A stretch of DNA of 64,000 nt from Ruminococcus flavefaciens 007c (GTDB lineage: Bacteria > Bacillota > Clostridia > Oscillospirales > Ruminococcaceae): NCBI RefSeq assembly GCF_000571935.1, contig NZ_ATAX01000028.1:476824-540823 (forward strand), written 5' to 3'. Under the pieces are notes generated by a model that was given only the letters and a program-made list of their open reading frames with translations, made no database searches and was not told where the DNA came from. Within the stretch, counting starts at the first letter, position 1. Every line of letters begins with the position of its first letter. The position numbers and the translations under genes are program-made. Shown in pieces: positions 7,983-15,801 of the stretch.

Positions 7983-8912
7983 ATGGGAAAGAACAACAGT
8001 ATCGCTGAAAAGCCGAAGGGGAAAAGACGCGGCCTTCGTGCGGTTTTATGGCTGATCCTTATTGCGGCGCTGCTTGCTGCTGTTTATATCAGGACCAATC
8101 CCAGATGGAAGGCTGCCGAACTTTCTGTGGTCCAGGCAAACAGACATTTTCAGGTGGAGTCACTGGATCCTCATGGCATGACTCTGGAAACGAGGATACT
8201 TCCCCCCGAGGGCTATACCCGTGCTGCGGCAGAGGAGGGAAGCTTCGGCGAATATCTCAGGAAATATCCGCTTCTTCCCGATGATATACAGCTCCCTGTG
8301 TATGACGGTAGCACCATTGATTTCACCGATGCCGCCGCTGTATTTGACATAAGCCTCGGAGATGAAGGCTATCAGCAGTGCGCAGACAGCGTCATAAGAC
8401 TTTACAGCGATTATTTTTACGAGACAGGACAGACTGACAGGATATCATTCCTGTTCTCAAACGGAGATGAATGCAGTTATGAACGCTGGAAAAAGGGCAG
8501 GAGAATGCTGGTGCTGGCAGGTTTTTCATGTGAGATACCTGCGGCTCTTCCCGATGACAGCGAACAGCAGTACAGGAATTACCTGAAGGAGGTAATGCGC
8601 TATGCAGGCACCCTTTCATTGCAGAAGGAATCGGAAGTGATACCCGCCGCCGAGCTCAGGACAGGGGATATTATCTGCAACGACACCCATGTTGTTATGA
8701 TAGTCGATGAGGCGGTGAACGAGGACGGCGAGAAATGCTACCTTATCGGTCAGAGCTTTATCCCCTCGGTCTGTTTCCATATAATATCAAGGACAGAGGG
8801 TCAGAAGATCACTCCGTGGTATACGGCCGAGCAGCTTGAAAAGGATTCCTTCGTCATCGGCTCCTTCAGTTTTAAAAAGGAAAATATCCGACGCTGGAAG
8901 GACGGTTTTTAA
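7983..8912 (+). CDS. DUF4846-family membrane-anchored protein
   Basis: A protein of 309 aa. The first 15 residues are basic and are followed by a single hydrophobic segment (about 19-38), giving a signal anchor; the rest faces outside. The body carries the DUF4846 hallmarks GSFGEYLRKYPLLP and PVYDGS and the later ERWKKGRRM and ELRTGDIICNDTHVVMIVD segments. The function of the family is unknown; a cell-surface or envelope role fits the anchor. ATG at 7983 is preceded by GGAGGTG at 7973-7979, while the longer frame would begin at the -10 box of the promoter. Confidence 0.8.
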   Translation: MGKNNSIAEKPKGKRRGLRAVLWLILIAALLAAVYIRTNPRWKAAELSVVQANRHFQVESLDPHGMTLETRILPPEGYTRAAAEEGSFGEYLRKYPLLPDDIQLPVYDGSTIDFTDAAAVFDISLGDEGYQQCADSVIRLYSDYFYETGQTDRISFLFSNGDECSYERWKKGRRMLVLAGFSCEIPAALPDDSEQQYRNYLKEVMRYAGTLSLQKESEVIPAAELRTGDIICNDTHVVMIVDEAVNEDGEKCYLIGQSFIPSVCFHIISRTEGQKITPWYTAEQLEKDSFVIGSFSFKKENIRRWKDGF

Positions 8913-8919
8913 AATATTA

Positions 8920-8956
8920 TCCCGAAAGGAGAACAGGTCTTCTTTCGGGATTTTTT
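8920..8956 (+). terminator. Terminator of the DUF4846 gene
   Basis: TCCCGAAAG pairs with CTTTCGGGA and is followed by six T residues. Confidence 0.85.
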
Positions 8957-8962
8957 GCTGTA

Positions 8963-9601
8963 TCAGCCACGGGGCTGCTTTGTTCTGCGGTAATCCAGTC
9001 TTGTCAGAGCCTTGCCGTTGGGAAGGGGATAAGACTCTCGTAATATAAGGGAATATCCTGCTTTGGTCAGGGCGGCTGTCAGCTCTTTTTCTTCCATCTG
9101 ATGATGAACACTGTCAAGGCCGTCAAAGGCGTGGATATACGGCGAATCCGATACCCAGTTCTCATCGTCGGTATTTATCTGTATCACGCAGGATACATAC
9201 TCGGGAGAGGTGTGCAGAAGTACGTTTACAAAGGCGGCGCATCCTATGTACTCGATAAGCAGGTCTGCTATCACCAGCTGCGCCCGAGGAAGCTTTTCTG
9301 CCTCATTTATCAGGTCTGCACGCAGGCATCTGAGCACTCCCGAAAGTCCGCTGTATCGCTCCGAGACCGCGCGGAGATAGTCCTCGTTGATGTCAACGCC
9401 GTAGACAGTGCGGTATTTGTCTGCTGAGACGTGTTCGAGGCCGTTGCCGCCTGCTATGCCGAGTATCATGGCGGTATCGGCAGGATAAGCTTCGAGCTGT
9501 TTCTTTATTATCAGGTTCATGGTCTGAAGCTGCCTTACGGAGTCCAGACCCATATGTTTTTCATAGTCATCAAGACTTATCTCTTCCCATGGATTTTTCA
9601 T
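8963..9601 (-). CDS. Class I SAM-dependent methyltransferase
   Basis: A protein of 212 aa with the Rossmann-type motif I ILGIAGGNGLEHV at about residues 46-58, YGVDINEDYL (motif for the ribose of SAM) after it, and CLRADLINEAEKLPRAQLVIADLLIEYIG for motifs II/III. It methylates an unknown small molecule or macromolecule; nothing nearby suggests which. The start ATG at 9601 follows an AGAGGTGAAAG site. A related stretch (LLIEYIGYGAF) survives as a decayed fragment near 14.6 kb, so a paralogue was once present. Confidence 0.85.
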   Translation of the reverse strand: MKNPWEEISLDDYEKHMGLDSVRQLQTMNLIIKKQLEAYPADTAMILGIAGGNGLEHVSADKYRTVYGVDINEDYLRAVSERYSGLSGVLRCLRADLINEAEKLPRAQLVIADLLIEYIGCAAFVNVLLHTSPEYVSCVIQINTDDENWVSDSPYIHAFDGLDSVHHQMEEKELTAALTKAGYSLILRESYPLPNGKALTRLDYRRTKQPRG

Positions 9602-9631
9602 TCTTTCACCTCTGTCGTTGGATTTCTTATG

Positions 9632-9660
9632 ATTATACCATATTTCAGGCAGTTTTTCAA
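9632..9660 (-). promoter_or_regulatory. Promoter of the methyltransferase gene, TTGAAA-17-TATAAT
   Basis: On the minus strand the -35 box is at 9660-9655 and the -10 box at 9637-9632, spaced by 17. Confidence 0.8.
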
Positions 9661-9666
9661 TCCGTA

Positions 9667-9695
9667 TTGCATTATATCCGAAATAGTGGTATAAT
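9667..9695 (+). promoter_or_regulatory. Promoter of the corA gene, TTGCAT-17-TATAAT
   Basis: The -35 box is at 9667-9672 and a perfect -10 box at 9690-9695. It sits back to back with the methyltransferase promoter. Confidence 0.8.
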
Positions 9696-9725
9696 AAGCT
9701 ATCTTGAATAACAGGAGCTTAAACC

Positions 9726-10643
9726 ATGTATTATTATATAAGAAAAACGCTTGAAAAAGCAGAAAAGCTTGACTTCAAAAGAAAAAAAGAAAAATACGTT
9801 GCAGTCCTCAATTCGGTGGAATGGCTGGAAAACAGGGACAAGTTCGATATGGGAATAGAAATGGACATAGACCTTTCAATTATCCATTCGACCAAGGCTG
9901 AGGTGAACTATGATTCGCTGACAGGAACGTTTTCTGTACCCGACAGAGAGAATATTTCGGCTCCTGCCACCGGTTTCGCCTTTGCTCTCGATGAAAAGGG
10001 CATTGTTTTCATTGACGACAGCGGCTTTGTGAACAAGACCATAAGCAATATCATAAGCACCAAGAAATGGGCAATGCCAAGTCTTGAACGCTTTATATTC
10101 GACTTTCTTGAGCAGATAGTGGCTCACGACCAGATGTTCCTCGAGCGTGTTGACAAGGAGCTGGATACCATAGAGTCCAATATACTTGACGGGGAGGAAA
10201 AAGATCCTTCCCAGCGTATCAGCCGTATCAGGAGTGATCTCCGTGACCTGCGTGTCCACTATGAGCAGCTTCTTGACCTCAGTCAGGAACTTGAGGAGAA
10301 CGAGAACAATTTTTTCAGCAAGGACAATACGAGATACTTCCACCTGTTCAGCCAGCGAGTTTCCAGACTCCACGATCTTACTACCTCCCTGCGCGATTTC
10401 TCCATACAGATACGCGACCTTTATCAGTCTCAGCTGGATATAAAGCAGAACCGCATAATGGCTCTGCTCACGGTGATAACTTCCATATTCATGCCTCTGA
10501 CTCTTATTGCGGGCTGGTACGGTATGAACTTTAAATATATGCCCGAACTGGAGTATAAATGGGCTTATCCGCTGGTCATTGCCATAAGCGTGCTGATAGT
10601 TGTTTTCAGTCTTATCTTCTTCAAAAAGAAAAAATGGCTGTAA
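9726..10643 (+). CDS. corA: CorA-family divalent-cation (magnesium) channel
   Basis: A protein of 305 aa with the CorA architecture: a soluble N-terminal domain, a long helix through residues 140-240, and two C-terminal membrane segments (about 246-265 and 279-300). The selectivity motif YGMN is present, with G266-M267-N268 at the end of the first membrane helix, and the C-terminus is a run of lysines. The family forms pentameric channels importing Mg2+ (some carry Co2+ or Ni2+). The loop after GMN reads FKYMPELEYKWAYP, usual for the Firmicute branch. It is a single gene with its own promoter and terminator. Confidence 0.92.
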   Translation: MYYYIRKTLEKAEKLDFKRKKEKYVAVLNSVEWLENRDKFDMGIEMDIDLSIIHSTKAEVNYDSLTGTFSVPDRENISAPATGFAFALDEKGIVFIDDSGFVNKTISNIISTKKWAMPSLERFIFDFLEQIVAHDQMFLERVDKELDTIESNILDGEEKDPSQRISRIRSDLRDLRVHYEQLLDLSQELEENENNFFSKDNTRYFHLFSQRVSRLHDLTTSLRDFSIQIRDLYQSQLDIKQNRIMALLTVITSIFMPLTLIAGWYGMNFKYMPELEYKWAYPLVIAISVLIVVFSLIFFKKKKWL

Positions 10644-10648
10644 TGTAA

Positions 10649-10685
10649 AACAGCTCCCGTAAGTTAATTTACGGGAGCTGTTTTT
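10649..10685 (+). terminator. Terminator of corA
   Basis: A 13-bp perfect stem (ACAGCTCCCGTAA and its complement) is followed by five T residues. Confidence 0.9.
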
Positions 10686-10719
10686 CTGTTGTCAGCAGAG
10701 CTTTACGGGAGCTTTAGGC

Positions 10720-11631
10720 TCAGAATCCGCTGCCCTTTATTCTTGATACCATTACCTCGTATTCCCTGCGGTATCTCTTTAATAAAGCATAGTCGTGAGC
10801 TCCGCCCTTTTTCTCATAATAGGAGAAAGGGTGTCCCTCTTTTTTCATACGTGAGACAAAGCGTCTTGCAGGTATATTCAGTATATCATGCGTTCCTGAA
10901 AACATGGTTATATGCGGGAAGCCCTTCAGCTCTGTCCTGATGACATTTGCTCTGGCGTCACCGCTGTCCAGTCCTCTGAGCCATAATTCGCTTATCTTAT
11001 CTATGGGGAAGCGGCCTAAGATACTGTCATGCTCTTTTATGTACTCCGCTCTCCTGCGCTCCTTTTCGTTCATTCCGTCAGTCCTGAAGCCCGGCGAGAT
11101 AAGTACTATCTCATTGGCAAGTGGGAGCCCGCTGTCCCTTGCCAGCATGGACAGGGACAATGCAAGAGTACCGCCTGCTGAATCGCCTATGACGGTAATA
11201 TCCTCGGGACGGCTCGTCTTTATTAGCTTCCTGTACACCTCCATGAGCATTTTATGTGCTTCGATGGCATTGCTTTCGGGCACCATGGGATACTGTGGGA
11301 ATATTATCTCACAGCCTGTATCTCTTGCAAGGCGCTGGCAGAGCTTCCAGTGCAGGGGCAGGGCTTCAAGGAAAAAGCCGCCTCCGTGGAGGAAAAGCAC
11401 CTTTTTATTGCTCCTGTGTACCTTGTCGCGGGCTGTGAAGTAAACTCCGCCCTTTACCCTGTGCTTTTCTGTGTCCATAGCCCTTCTTATCCTTTTTGGA
11501 GGAGCAGAGGTCCCGGGGAGCTTCTTTTTCAGTCTTGCAAGTTCTGCTGCGAATCGGGGATTATCGAGACTGCACAGTGCGGTGAAGTCCCTCATGTAAA
11601 ACTGTATTATCTTCTTTACTATAAATTTCAT
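10720..11631 (-). CDS. Alpha/beta hydrolase, hormone-sensitive-lipase type esterase
   Basis: A protein of 303 aa. HGGGFFLEALPLHW is the oxyanion-hole motif, GDSAGGTLALSLS carries the nucleophile serine, and the triad is completed by the Asp in SGTHDIL and the His in GGAHDYALL. This is the pattern of HSL/acetyl-esterase family hydrolases acting on acyl esters of small alcohols or sugars; the substrate is unknown. There is no signal peptide, so it is probably cytoplasmic. The start ATG at 11631 follows AGGAAA. The DNA just past the stop encodes an out-of-frame EPKAPVKLC tail, which may mean that the end of the gene was shortened. Confidence 0.88.
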   Translation of the reverse strand: MKFIVKKIIQFYMRDFTALCSLDNPRFAAELARLKKKLPGTSAPPKRIRRAMDTEKHRVKGGVYFTARDKVHRSNKKVLFLHGGGFFLEALPLHWKLCQRLARDTGCEIIFPQYPMVPESNAIEAHKMLMEVYRKLIKTSRPEDITVIGDSAGGTLALSLSMLARDSGLPLANEIVLISPGFRTDGMNEKERRRAEYIKEHDSILGRFPIDKISELWLRGLDSGDARANVIRTELKGFPHITMFSGTHDILNIPARRFVSRMKKEGHPFSYYEKKGGAHDYALLKRYRREYEVMVSRIKGSGF

Positions 11632-11692
11632 GGATGTATTTCCTGTATCATGTAGTAGTTGCTACAGCATATAGCTGTATAAATTTATAATA

Positions 11693-11721
11693 ATTATATA
11701 TCATGGCGGGTGAATTGTCAA
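11693..11721 (-). promoter_or_regulatory. Promoter of the esterase gene, TTGACA-17-TATAAT
   Basis: On the minus strand both boxes are perfect consensus, with the -35 at 11721-11716 and the -10 at 11698-11693. Confidence 0.9.
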
Positions 11722-11756
11722 TCCGAAGAATGATCCTGCAAAACATAAAATGTGAT

Positions 11757-11796
11757 AAAACTCTGATGGGAGCAGCTTGTTTTCAAGCTGCTCCCA
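11757..11796 (-). terminator. Terminator of the sigma/anti-sigma operon
   Basis: TGGGAGCAGCTT pairs with AAGCTGCTCCCA (11767-11796); on the minus strand a short T run follows after a few bases at 11760-11757. Confidence 0.7.
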
Positions 11797-11909
11797 TCTT
11801 TTCGGTGTATAATGCTGCTGCAATGTGTAAAGTCCGTTTTCATAATGGCAGACGGACAGGCATCGTGCCTATCAGATGATTGAGCCGTAAGAAAAGCCTT
11901 TACCTCCCA

Positions 11910-13055
11910 TCAGTCTCCTAACTTTGTAAATCCGCCGTTTTCAATTTCGCTGATGATGTCCGAAGCTGATTTGAATTCTACGGCATCGTCATCGAACTTA
12001 TAGTTTGTCATCTTATATGAATAGGACGTGTTTCCTTCGCTGTCGAAAACATCGTAAGAGATCGTAATACCTGTTGCAGCGTCGATTTCGGCGGTGTAGG
12101 TGTATTCACGGTAAACGCCTTCATAATTGTTGTTGCCTTTTTCAAAACCGCTTATCGATACTATCTTTCTGCCGCTTTCTGTTCTTTCTCCTGTTATTTC
12201 CCAGTTTTCGGGAGCGTTTACGTTTATCGCAATATTTCTGCCAGTCGGCATTCTGTTGATGATGACTTTATCCGTGAAAGGTTGAGTATAATAGTTTCTG
12301 AGCGGAGTTTCAAGGGATTTATAACCGCCGTTTACATAATCTGTTTCTGCACAGTATTCATCGCCGTTGATCGCCTGGCCATCCTTTACTGCAAAGAGCG
12401 ACCTGCTTATAAGCTTATCGTTTACAAAACGCTCTTCTGTTCCGGCAGCTGTCATTCCCACCTCATCAAGATATATTTTACCTGTATGAGTCTCGGGCTC
12501 TGTATGGAATTCACGGCGTTCGTTTATGAGGATAGAATAATCTGCCGAGAACTGATCAAAATACTTCACGGAATTATCATCCATAGCCTTTTCGATGAGG
12601 TCTTCCTTTGTAACGCTGATCTGCTGTGCGGTATTTTCAGCGGTAGTTGTCTCTGTTGAAGTATTACTTGTTGTTGTGTCTGCTGTTGTGCTGACTGTTG
12701 ATGCAGTTCCGGTAGTCAGCCCGGCTGTTGTAGTCGGCTCGGTTGTTGTAGCCGGTTCAACCTGTCCGGGAGTCACCGGATCATTGTTGTTTTTTCTCAT
12801 CATATATGCTCCGCCGCTTATTGAACCTATTAAGAGTACTGCTGCTGCAGCTATGCTTGCTATTCTTGTCATACTTATTCTCCTCTCGTACTTTTCAACT
12901 CCGCTTACACTGTCTGTGTACTCGGATGTATCGATATTTGCTTTATGCTGTGCCTTTGCGAATATTTCATTTTTCTTTGATTCCTCCGCCATTAGCTTCT
13001 CGACAGAAGTTTTGTCCGCATTGCGGAGAGTTCTTATTATATCCTTATTATTCAT
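11910..13055 (-). CDS. Probable membrane-bound anti-sigma factor
   Basis: A protein of 381 aa with a cytoplasmic N-terminal region of about 60 residues, one membrane segment (about 64-84, SIAAAAVLLIGSISGGAYMM), a linker of about 60 residues very rich in Thr and Ser (cell-wall-spanning type), and an extracytoplasmic C-terminal domain of mixed beta strands resembling the LolA/DUF lipoprotein-binding type. It starts 13 bases after the ECF sigma gene. That order and topology are typical for an anti-sigma factor that holds the sigma at the membrane and releases it on an envelope signal. No named anti-sigma motif was recognised, so the role is inferred from context. Confidence 0.7.
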   Translation of the reverse strand: MNNKDIIRTLRNADKTSVEKLMAEESKKNEIFAKAQHKANIDTSEYTDSVSGVEKYERRISMTRIASIAAAAVLLIGSISGGAYMMRKNNNDPVTPGQVEPATTTEPTTTAGLTTGTASTVSTTADTTTSNTSTETTTAENTAQQISVTKEDLIEKAMDDNSVKYFDQFSADYSILINERREFHTEPETHTGKIYLDEVGMTAAGTEERFVNDKLISRSLFAVKDGQAINGDEYCAETDYVNGGYKSLETPLRNYYTQPFTDKVIINRMPTGRNIAINVNAPENWEITGERTESGRKIVSISGFEKGNNNYEGVYREYTYTAEIDAATGITISYDVFDSEGNTSYSYKMTNYKFDDDAVEFKSASDIISEIENGGFTKLGD

Positions 13056-13068
13056 ATTTTACTCTCCT

Positions 13069-13629
13069 TTACAGAGTGATACCGTCAGCTTCAAGGAGCT
13101 TTTTCAGCCGCTTCATTGCTCTTCCGCAGCGCATCCTTACTGCTGCCGCGTTAAGTCCTACCATTTCGGCTATTTCCTTTGAGCTTTTATCGTAGTAGTA
13201 TTTCTGAATAATTATTATTGAATCGGGAGGCCCGAGCTCGGAGACCTTTTTCAGCAGCAGTTCGGATGTTTCGGATTTATCGGAATTTCCTTCGATATCC
13301 TCTTCATCTGCTATCTCTGCCATATTCTCATCGTCTGCGGATACGTTCCTGCCCGTTTTGGCTGACAGTGAGCGTCTCATGTTTATTGCGGCATTCCGCG
13401 CAACAGTGCCGATGTACGACTTCAATGAGCAGTCATCATCGGGGACAAGCTTCATCATCACCGATGCAAACACGTCTATGACACATTCCTCCGCATCATC
13501 AGGACTGCCTGTTCCGTTTATTATCCTGTTCACTATAGAATATACATAGCTGTAATATTTATCAAAAAGTGCGCGTTGTCCCTGCGGCGGTGTTTCCCGC
13601 ATCAGACTCAGTATCTCATTATCAGTCAT
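13069..13629 (-). CDS. ECF-type RNA polymerase sigma factor
   Basis: A protein of 186 aa with region 2 (ALFDKYYSYVYSIVNRII, then DDAEECVIDVFASV, the core-binding and -10 part), a linker rich in Asp and Glu, and region 4 (SELGPPDSIIIIQKYYYDKSSKEIAEMVGLNAAAVRMRCGRAMKRLKKLL, the helix-turn-helix that reads the -35 box). The start is ATG at 13629, with GGAGG at 13636-13640; the upstream ATG at 13635 lies in that ribosome site. It directs polymerase to an envelope-stress-type regulon and is paired with the downstream membrane protein. Confidence 0.9.
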   Translation of the reverse strand: MTDNEILSLMRETPPQGQRALFDKYYSYVYSIVNRIINGTGSPDDAEECVIDVFASVMMKLVPDDDCSLKSYIGTVARNAAINMRRSLSAKTGRNVSADDENMAEIADEEDIEGNSDKSETSELLLKKVSELGPPDSIIIIQKYYYDKSSKEIAEMVGLNAAAVRMRCGRAMKRLKKLLEADGITL

Positions 13630-13675
13630 ACGCATCCTCCTTTGTTTTTGAGGTTCAGATCTGTCCTTCACTTAT

Positions 13676-13705
13676 ATAAACACACTGTATTTTCAGGTTG
13701 TAACA
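13676..13705 (-). promoter_or_regulatory. Possible ECF-type autoregulatory promoter
   Basis: On the minus strand, TGTTACAACC (from 13705 down) precedes GTGTGTTT by the distance expected for an ECF -35/-10 pair, and lies about 60 bases before the sigma gene start. The match is loose and it is offered only as a candidate. Confidence 0.3.
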
Positions 13706-13838
13706 CTTTTTTGAAAATTTTTCATAGAATTTTTTTCAAGGGTTTTATTTTGGTCAGGGCAGGGTTCTGACAGTTCGTGTTTTATCATAACACATCTGCG
13801 CGCTGCGGTCAATATGCGATAGTAAAAATACAAATACA

Positions 13839-13867
13839 TTGTAATTTATCTATGAATGTGATATAAT
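13839..13867 (+). promoter_or_regulatory. Promoter, TTGTAA-17-TATAAT
   Basis: The -35 box lies at 13839-13844 and a perfect -10 box at 13862-13867, about 65 bases before the tail-anchored protein gene. Confidence 0.8.
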
Positions 13868-13934
13868 AAAAGTAATAAAGCAGTCATGGAAGCAGCCACA
13901 GTAACTGAATGAATCTGTAAAAGGGGGAAGAAAA

Positions 13935-14453
13935 ATGCGTGATCTGAATGTTGATTTTATGGACCTGTATAAACGCACAGACCGTTTTATCAAAGATGCT
14001 TATTCTTCTTCCGAGGGCGTTTCGGAATACATACGTTCAATGGAATCCTGTTTTTACAGGGGAACCGCCAATATCAAAGGCTGGAAAAGTGATTACGATA
14101 ACCTTAAACATATACGCTGGATAAGGAATCAGCTTGCTCATGAAGTAAGCTATGACAGTGATATATGCTCAGAGAGTGATTACGAGTGGCTCAAGGATTT
14201 CTATAACAGGTTGTTTTCTTCAACCGATCCTCTCGGAGGACTAAGAACATTTGAAAAAACAGTACCCTCTAATAAGCCCAAGCCTCCGACTATAAACATA
14301 CCTCAACAATCACCAAGAGCAGTTTATCCGCCGCCGCAGACTATACAGCAGAGACCGAGCGTTAATCGGTCCTCCGGATGCTTGAGCGCGTTTATAATGC
14401 TGCTTATATTATCAGTGTTTCTTTTTCTTCTTCTTTTTTTTATGCTTTTGTAA
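13935..14453 (+). CDS. Tail-anchored protein with HEPN-like RNxxxH motif
   Basis: A protein of 172 aa. Residues 1-100 are helical and contain RWIRNQLAHEVSYD (about 61-74), the R-N-x-x-x-H arrangement of HEPN-domain ribonucleases and nucleotidyltransferase partners. A proline-rich linker (about 110-145, PQQSPRAVYPPPQ) leads to a single strongly hydrophobic C-terminal segment (about 150-172), so the protein is anchored by its tail with the helical domain in the cytoplasm. No toxin or nucleotidyltransferase partner is beside it. The HEPN assignment is from the motif and the helical context only; a structural, non-catalytic four-helix domain is equally possible. GGGGGAAG at 13922-13930 supports the start. 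Confidence 0.6.
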   Translation: MRDLNVDFMDLYKRTDRFIKDAYSSSEGVSEYIRSMESCFYRGTANIKGWKSDYDNLKHIRWIRNQLAHEVSYDSDICSESDYEWLKDFYNRLFSSTDPLGGLRTFEKTVPSNKPKPPTINIPQQSPRAVYPPPQTIQQRPSVNRSSGCLSAFIMLLILSVFLFLLLFFMLL

Positions 14454-14460
14454 AATAAAA

Positions 14461-14496
14461 TCGGGAACAGCTTCACAGGCCGTTCCCGATATTTTT
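14461..14496 (+). terminator. Terminator
   Basis: TCGGGAAC pairs with GTTCCCGA across a 13-base loop and a T-rich run follows. Confidence 0.8.
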
Positions 14497-14519
14497 ATTC
14501 TCAGCAGAGCTTTATAGGC

Positions 14520-14640
14520 TCTTTAGGTTCAAAGTTAGTCGCCATAGTCCATGTAACGGCAGTGCAGTTATGGGATACAAGCTTGCTGAAACGCTCCGTA
14601 GCCGATGTACTCAATAAGCAGTGTTAGTGGTAATATAGTT
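14520..14640 (-). pseudogene. Decayed methyltransferase-like gene remnant
   Basis: Read on the minus strand, the first part (about 14640-14595) gives LLIEYIGYGAF, matching LLIEYIGCAAF of the methyltransferase near 9.2 kb. It then changes frame and ends as TWTMATNFEPKEPIKLC plus a stop at about 14518. The last 30 bases match, at DNA level, the stretch 10,692-10,722 next to the esterase stop. The fragment has no start codon or ribosome site and is best read as a broken, rearranged relic. Confidence 0.55.
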
Positions 14641-14644
14641 GGTT

Positions 14645-15103
14645 TTACTCATCTCCAAATTTATCATTATAAATATCGGTCCAATTGTCGCCAAATTCGT
14701 CTTCAGCTTCAGCCTCTAATCTGATATAAACATGAGCCAGAAAGTCAACAAAGTCTTCATATTCTTCTTTTTCATCGCCGATTGTGTAAAATACTCCTGT
14801 ATTTTTTGAGAAATACAAATTGTCACTACCACACCCAATGCTTCCGATATAAACATCTTCTTTATCAGAAGAACTTATTTCGGGGAAAAACAGTTCAATT
14901 TGTCCGTCCATGATACGTGCATATTTTGTCAGCATAAGCCAACTTTTATACATATCAGGAATTCTAATGTTATTTTCTTTTTCCCAATTCGATATCTCCT
15001 CAGATGAAGCAGGTGGATCGAATTCATAATCACATTTTAAAATTGAAGATATCTTGTTAATGTCCTCAAAATCATCAAGTACTCTTTGAATGATGTTTTC
15101 CAT
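14645..15103 (-). CDS. SUKH (SMI1/KNR4) family immunity-type protein
   Basis: A protein of 152 aa with the SMI1/KNR4 pattern: PASSEEISNWEKENNIRIPDMYKSWLMLTKYARI (about 33-66) followed by the strand-rich second half with VYIGSIGCGSDNLYFSKNTGVFY. Bacterial SUKH proteins mostly act as immunity proteins against polymorphic toxins, binding and blocking them in the cytoplasm. No toxin gene is seen beside it, so it may be an orphan. The start is ATG at 15103, with AAGGAG 9 bases upstream; longer frames would overlap the preceding gene. It lies 14 bases after the P-loop kinase gene and is likely cotranscribed with it. Confidence 0.8.
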   Translation of the reverse strand: MENIIQRVLDDFEDINKISSILKCDYEFDPPASSEEISNWEKENNIRIPDMYKSWLMLTKYARIMDGQIELFFPEISSSDKEDVYIGSIGCGSDNLYFSKNTGVFYTIGDEKEEYEDFVDFLAHVYIRLEAEAEDEFGDNWTDIYNDKFGDE

Positions 15104-15117
15104 AATATATTTCTCCT

Positions 15118-15630
15118 TTAAATGAAACATTTTTCAAGATCATACTCATCATCTATCAGGAAATGATCAAGTCCGTACCTGAGACAGCAGCGGAGATATT
15201 TCTGATTGTCCTGTATTAGCTCCTCAATACTGAGGTCGTTGGAGAGCCTCTTTTCAATAACGTTCCCGAAGTTCATAATGTCGCTGAAATGGCTGTTTAT
15301 GTAGCTTTCGCTCATAATGAGACAGATGTATTTTATCTGCGGCAGGTAGTCGGCGTCAAAGCTTTCCTTCCAATTGAAGGGGATATAACAGCCCTCGACA
15401 ATGAGGTTCTGCTCGTTCTCAATGGCGGTCTTTATCATTTCTTTCAGAATATCCCAGAGGTACGCCGTCAGTTTATCGTCGTCATAAGGAGTCAGCTCGG
15501 TCTGACCGCTTCTTATCAGTCCCATTTTCAGGTGGTCGACAGACAGGTAAGGGTACTTGTATTTTTTGAGCAGTTTCTGCGCGAGAAGAGTCTTCCCTGT
15601 GTGTGAAGCACCTGTTATCAGTATTATCAT
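15118..15630 (-). CDS. P-loop kinase-like ATP-binding protein
   Basis: A protein of 170 aa starting with the Walker A loop: MIILITGASHTGKTLLAQKLL has GASHTGKT at residues 7-14. The short length, an LSVDHLKMGLIRSG stretch (adenylate-kinase/zeta-toxin-like DxD region) and VEGCYIPF as Walker B-like strand suggest a small-molecule kinase of the AAA_33/adenylate-kinase-like group. The substrate is unknown. ATG at 15630 is preceded by GGAG; the longer frame would begin inside the promoter. The SUKH gene follows. Confidence 0.75.
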   Translation of the reverse strand: MIILITGASHTGKTLLAQKLLKKYKYPYLSVDHLKMGLIRSGQTELTPYDDDKLTAYLWDILKEMIKTAIENEQNLIVEGCYIPFNWKESFDADYLPQIKYICLIMSESYINSHFSDIMNFGNVIEKRLSNDLSIEELIQDNQKYLRCCLRYGLDHFLIDDEYDLEKCFI

Positions 15631-15664
15631 AGTCAGCCGCGGCTCCTTTCCGGTTGTTTTCATA

Positions 15665-15693
15665 ATTATACCATATCCGGAGAGCTTTTTCAA
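15665..15693 (-). promoter_or_regulatory. Promoter of the kinase/SUKH pair, TTGAAA-17-TATAAT
   Basis: On the minus strand the -35 box is at 15693-15688 and a perfect -10 box at 15670-15665. Confidence 0.8.
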
Positions 15694-15746
15694 TTAAATC
15701 TCATGATATACTCATGGTATCGGCGATATTACATCCGATAAGCAAA

Positions 15747-15778
15747 AAGCGCAGCAGTTTTACTGCTGCACTTTTTTT
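15747..15778 (-). terminator. Terminator of lysA
   Basis: GCGCAGCAG pairs with CTGCTGCAC across a short loop, flanked by A residues on one side and T residues on the other. On the minus strand it ends the lysA transcript. Confidence 0.8.
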
Positions 15779-15801
15779 GAGTCTGTTCTTAAAGCTGTGA
15801 A

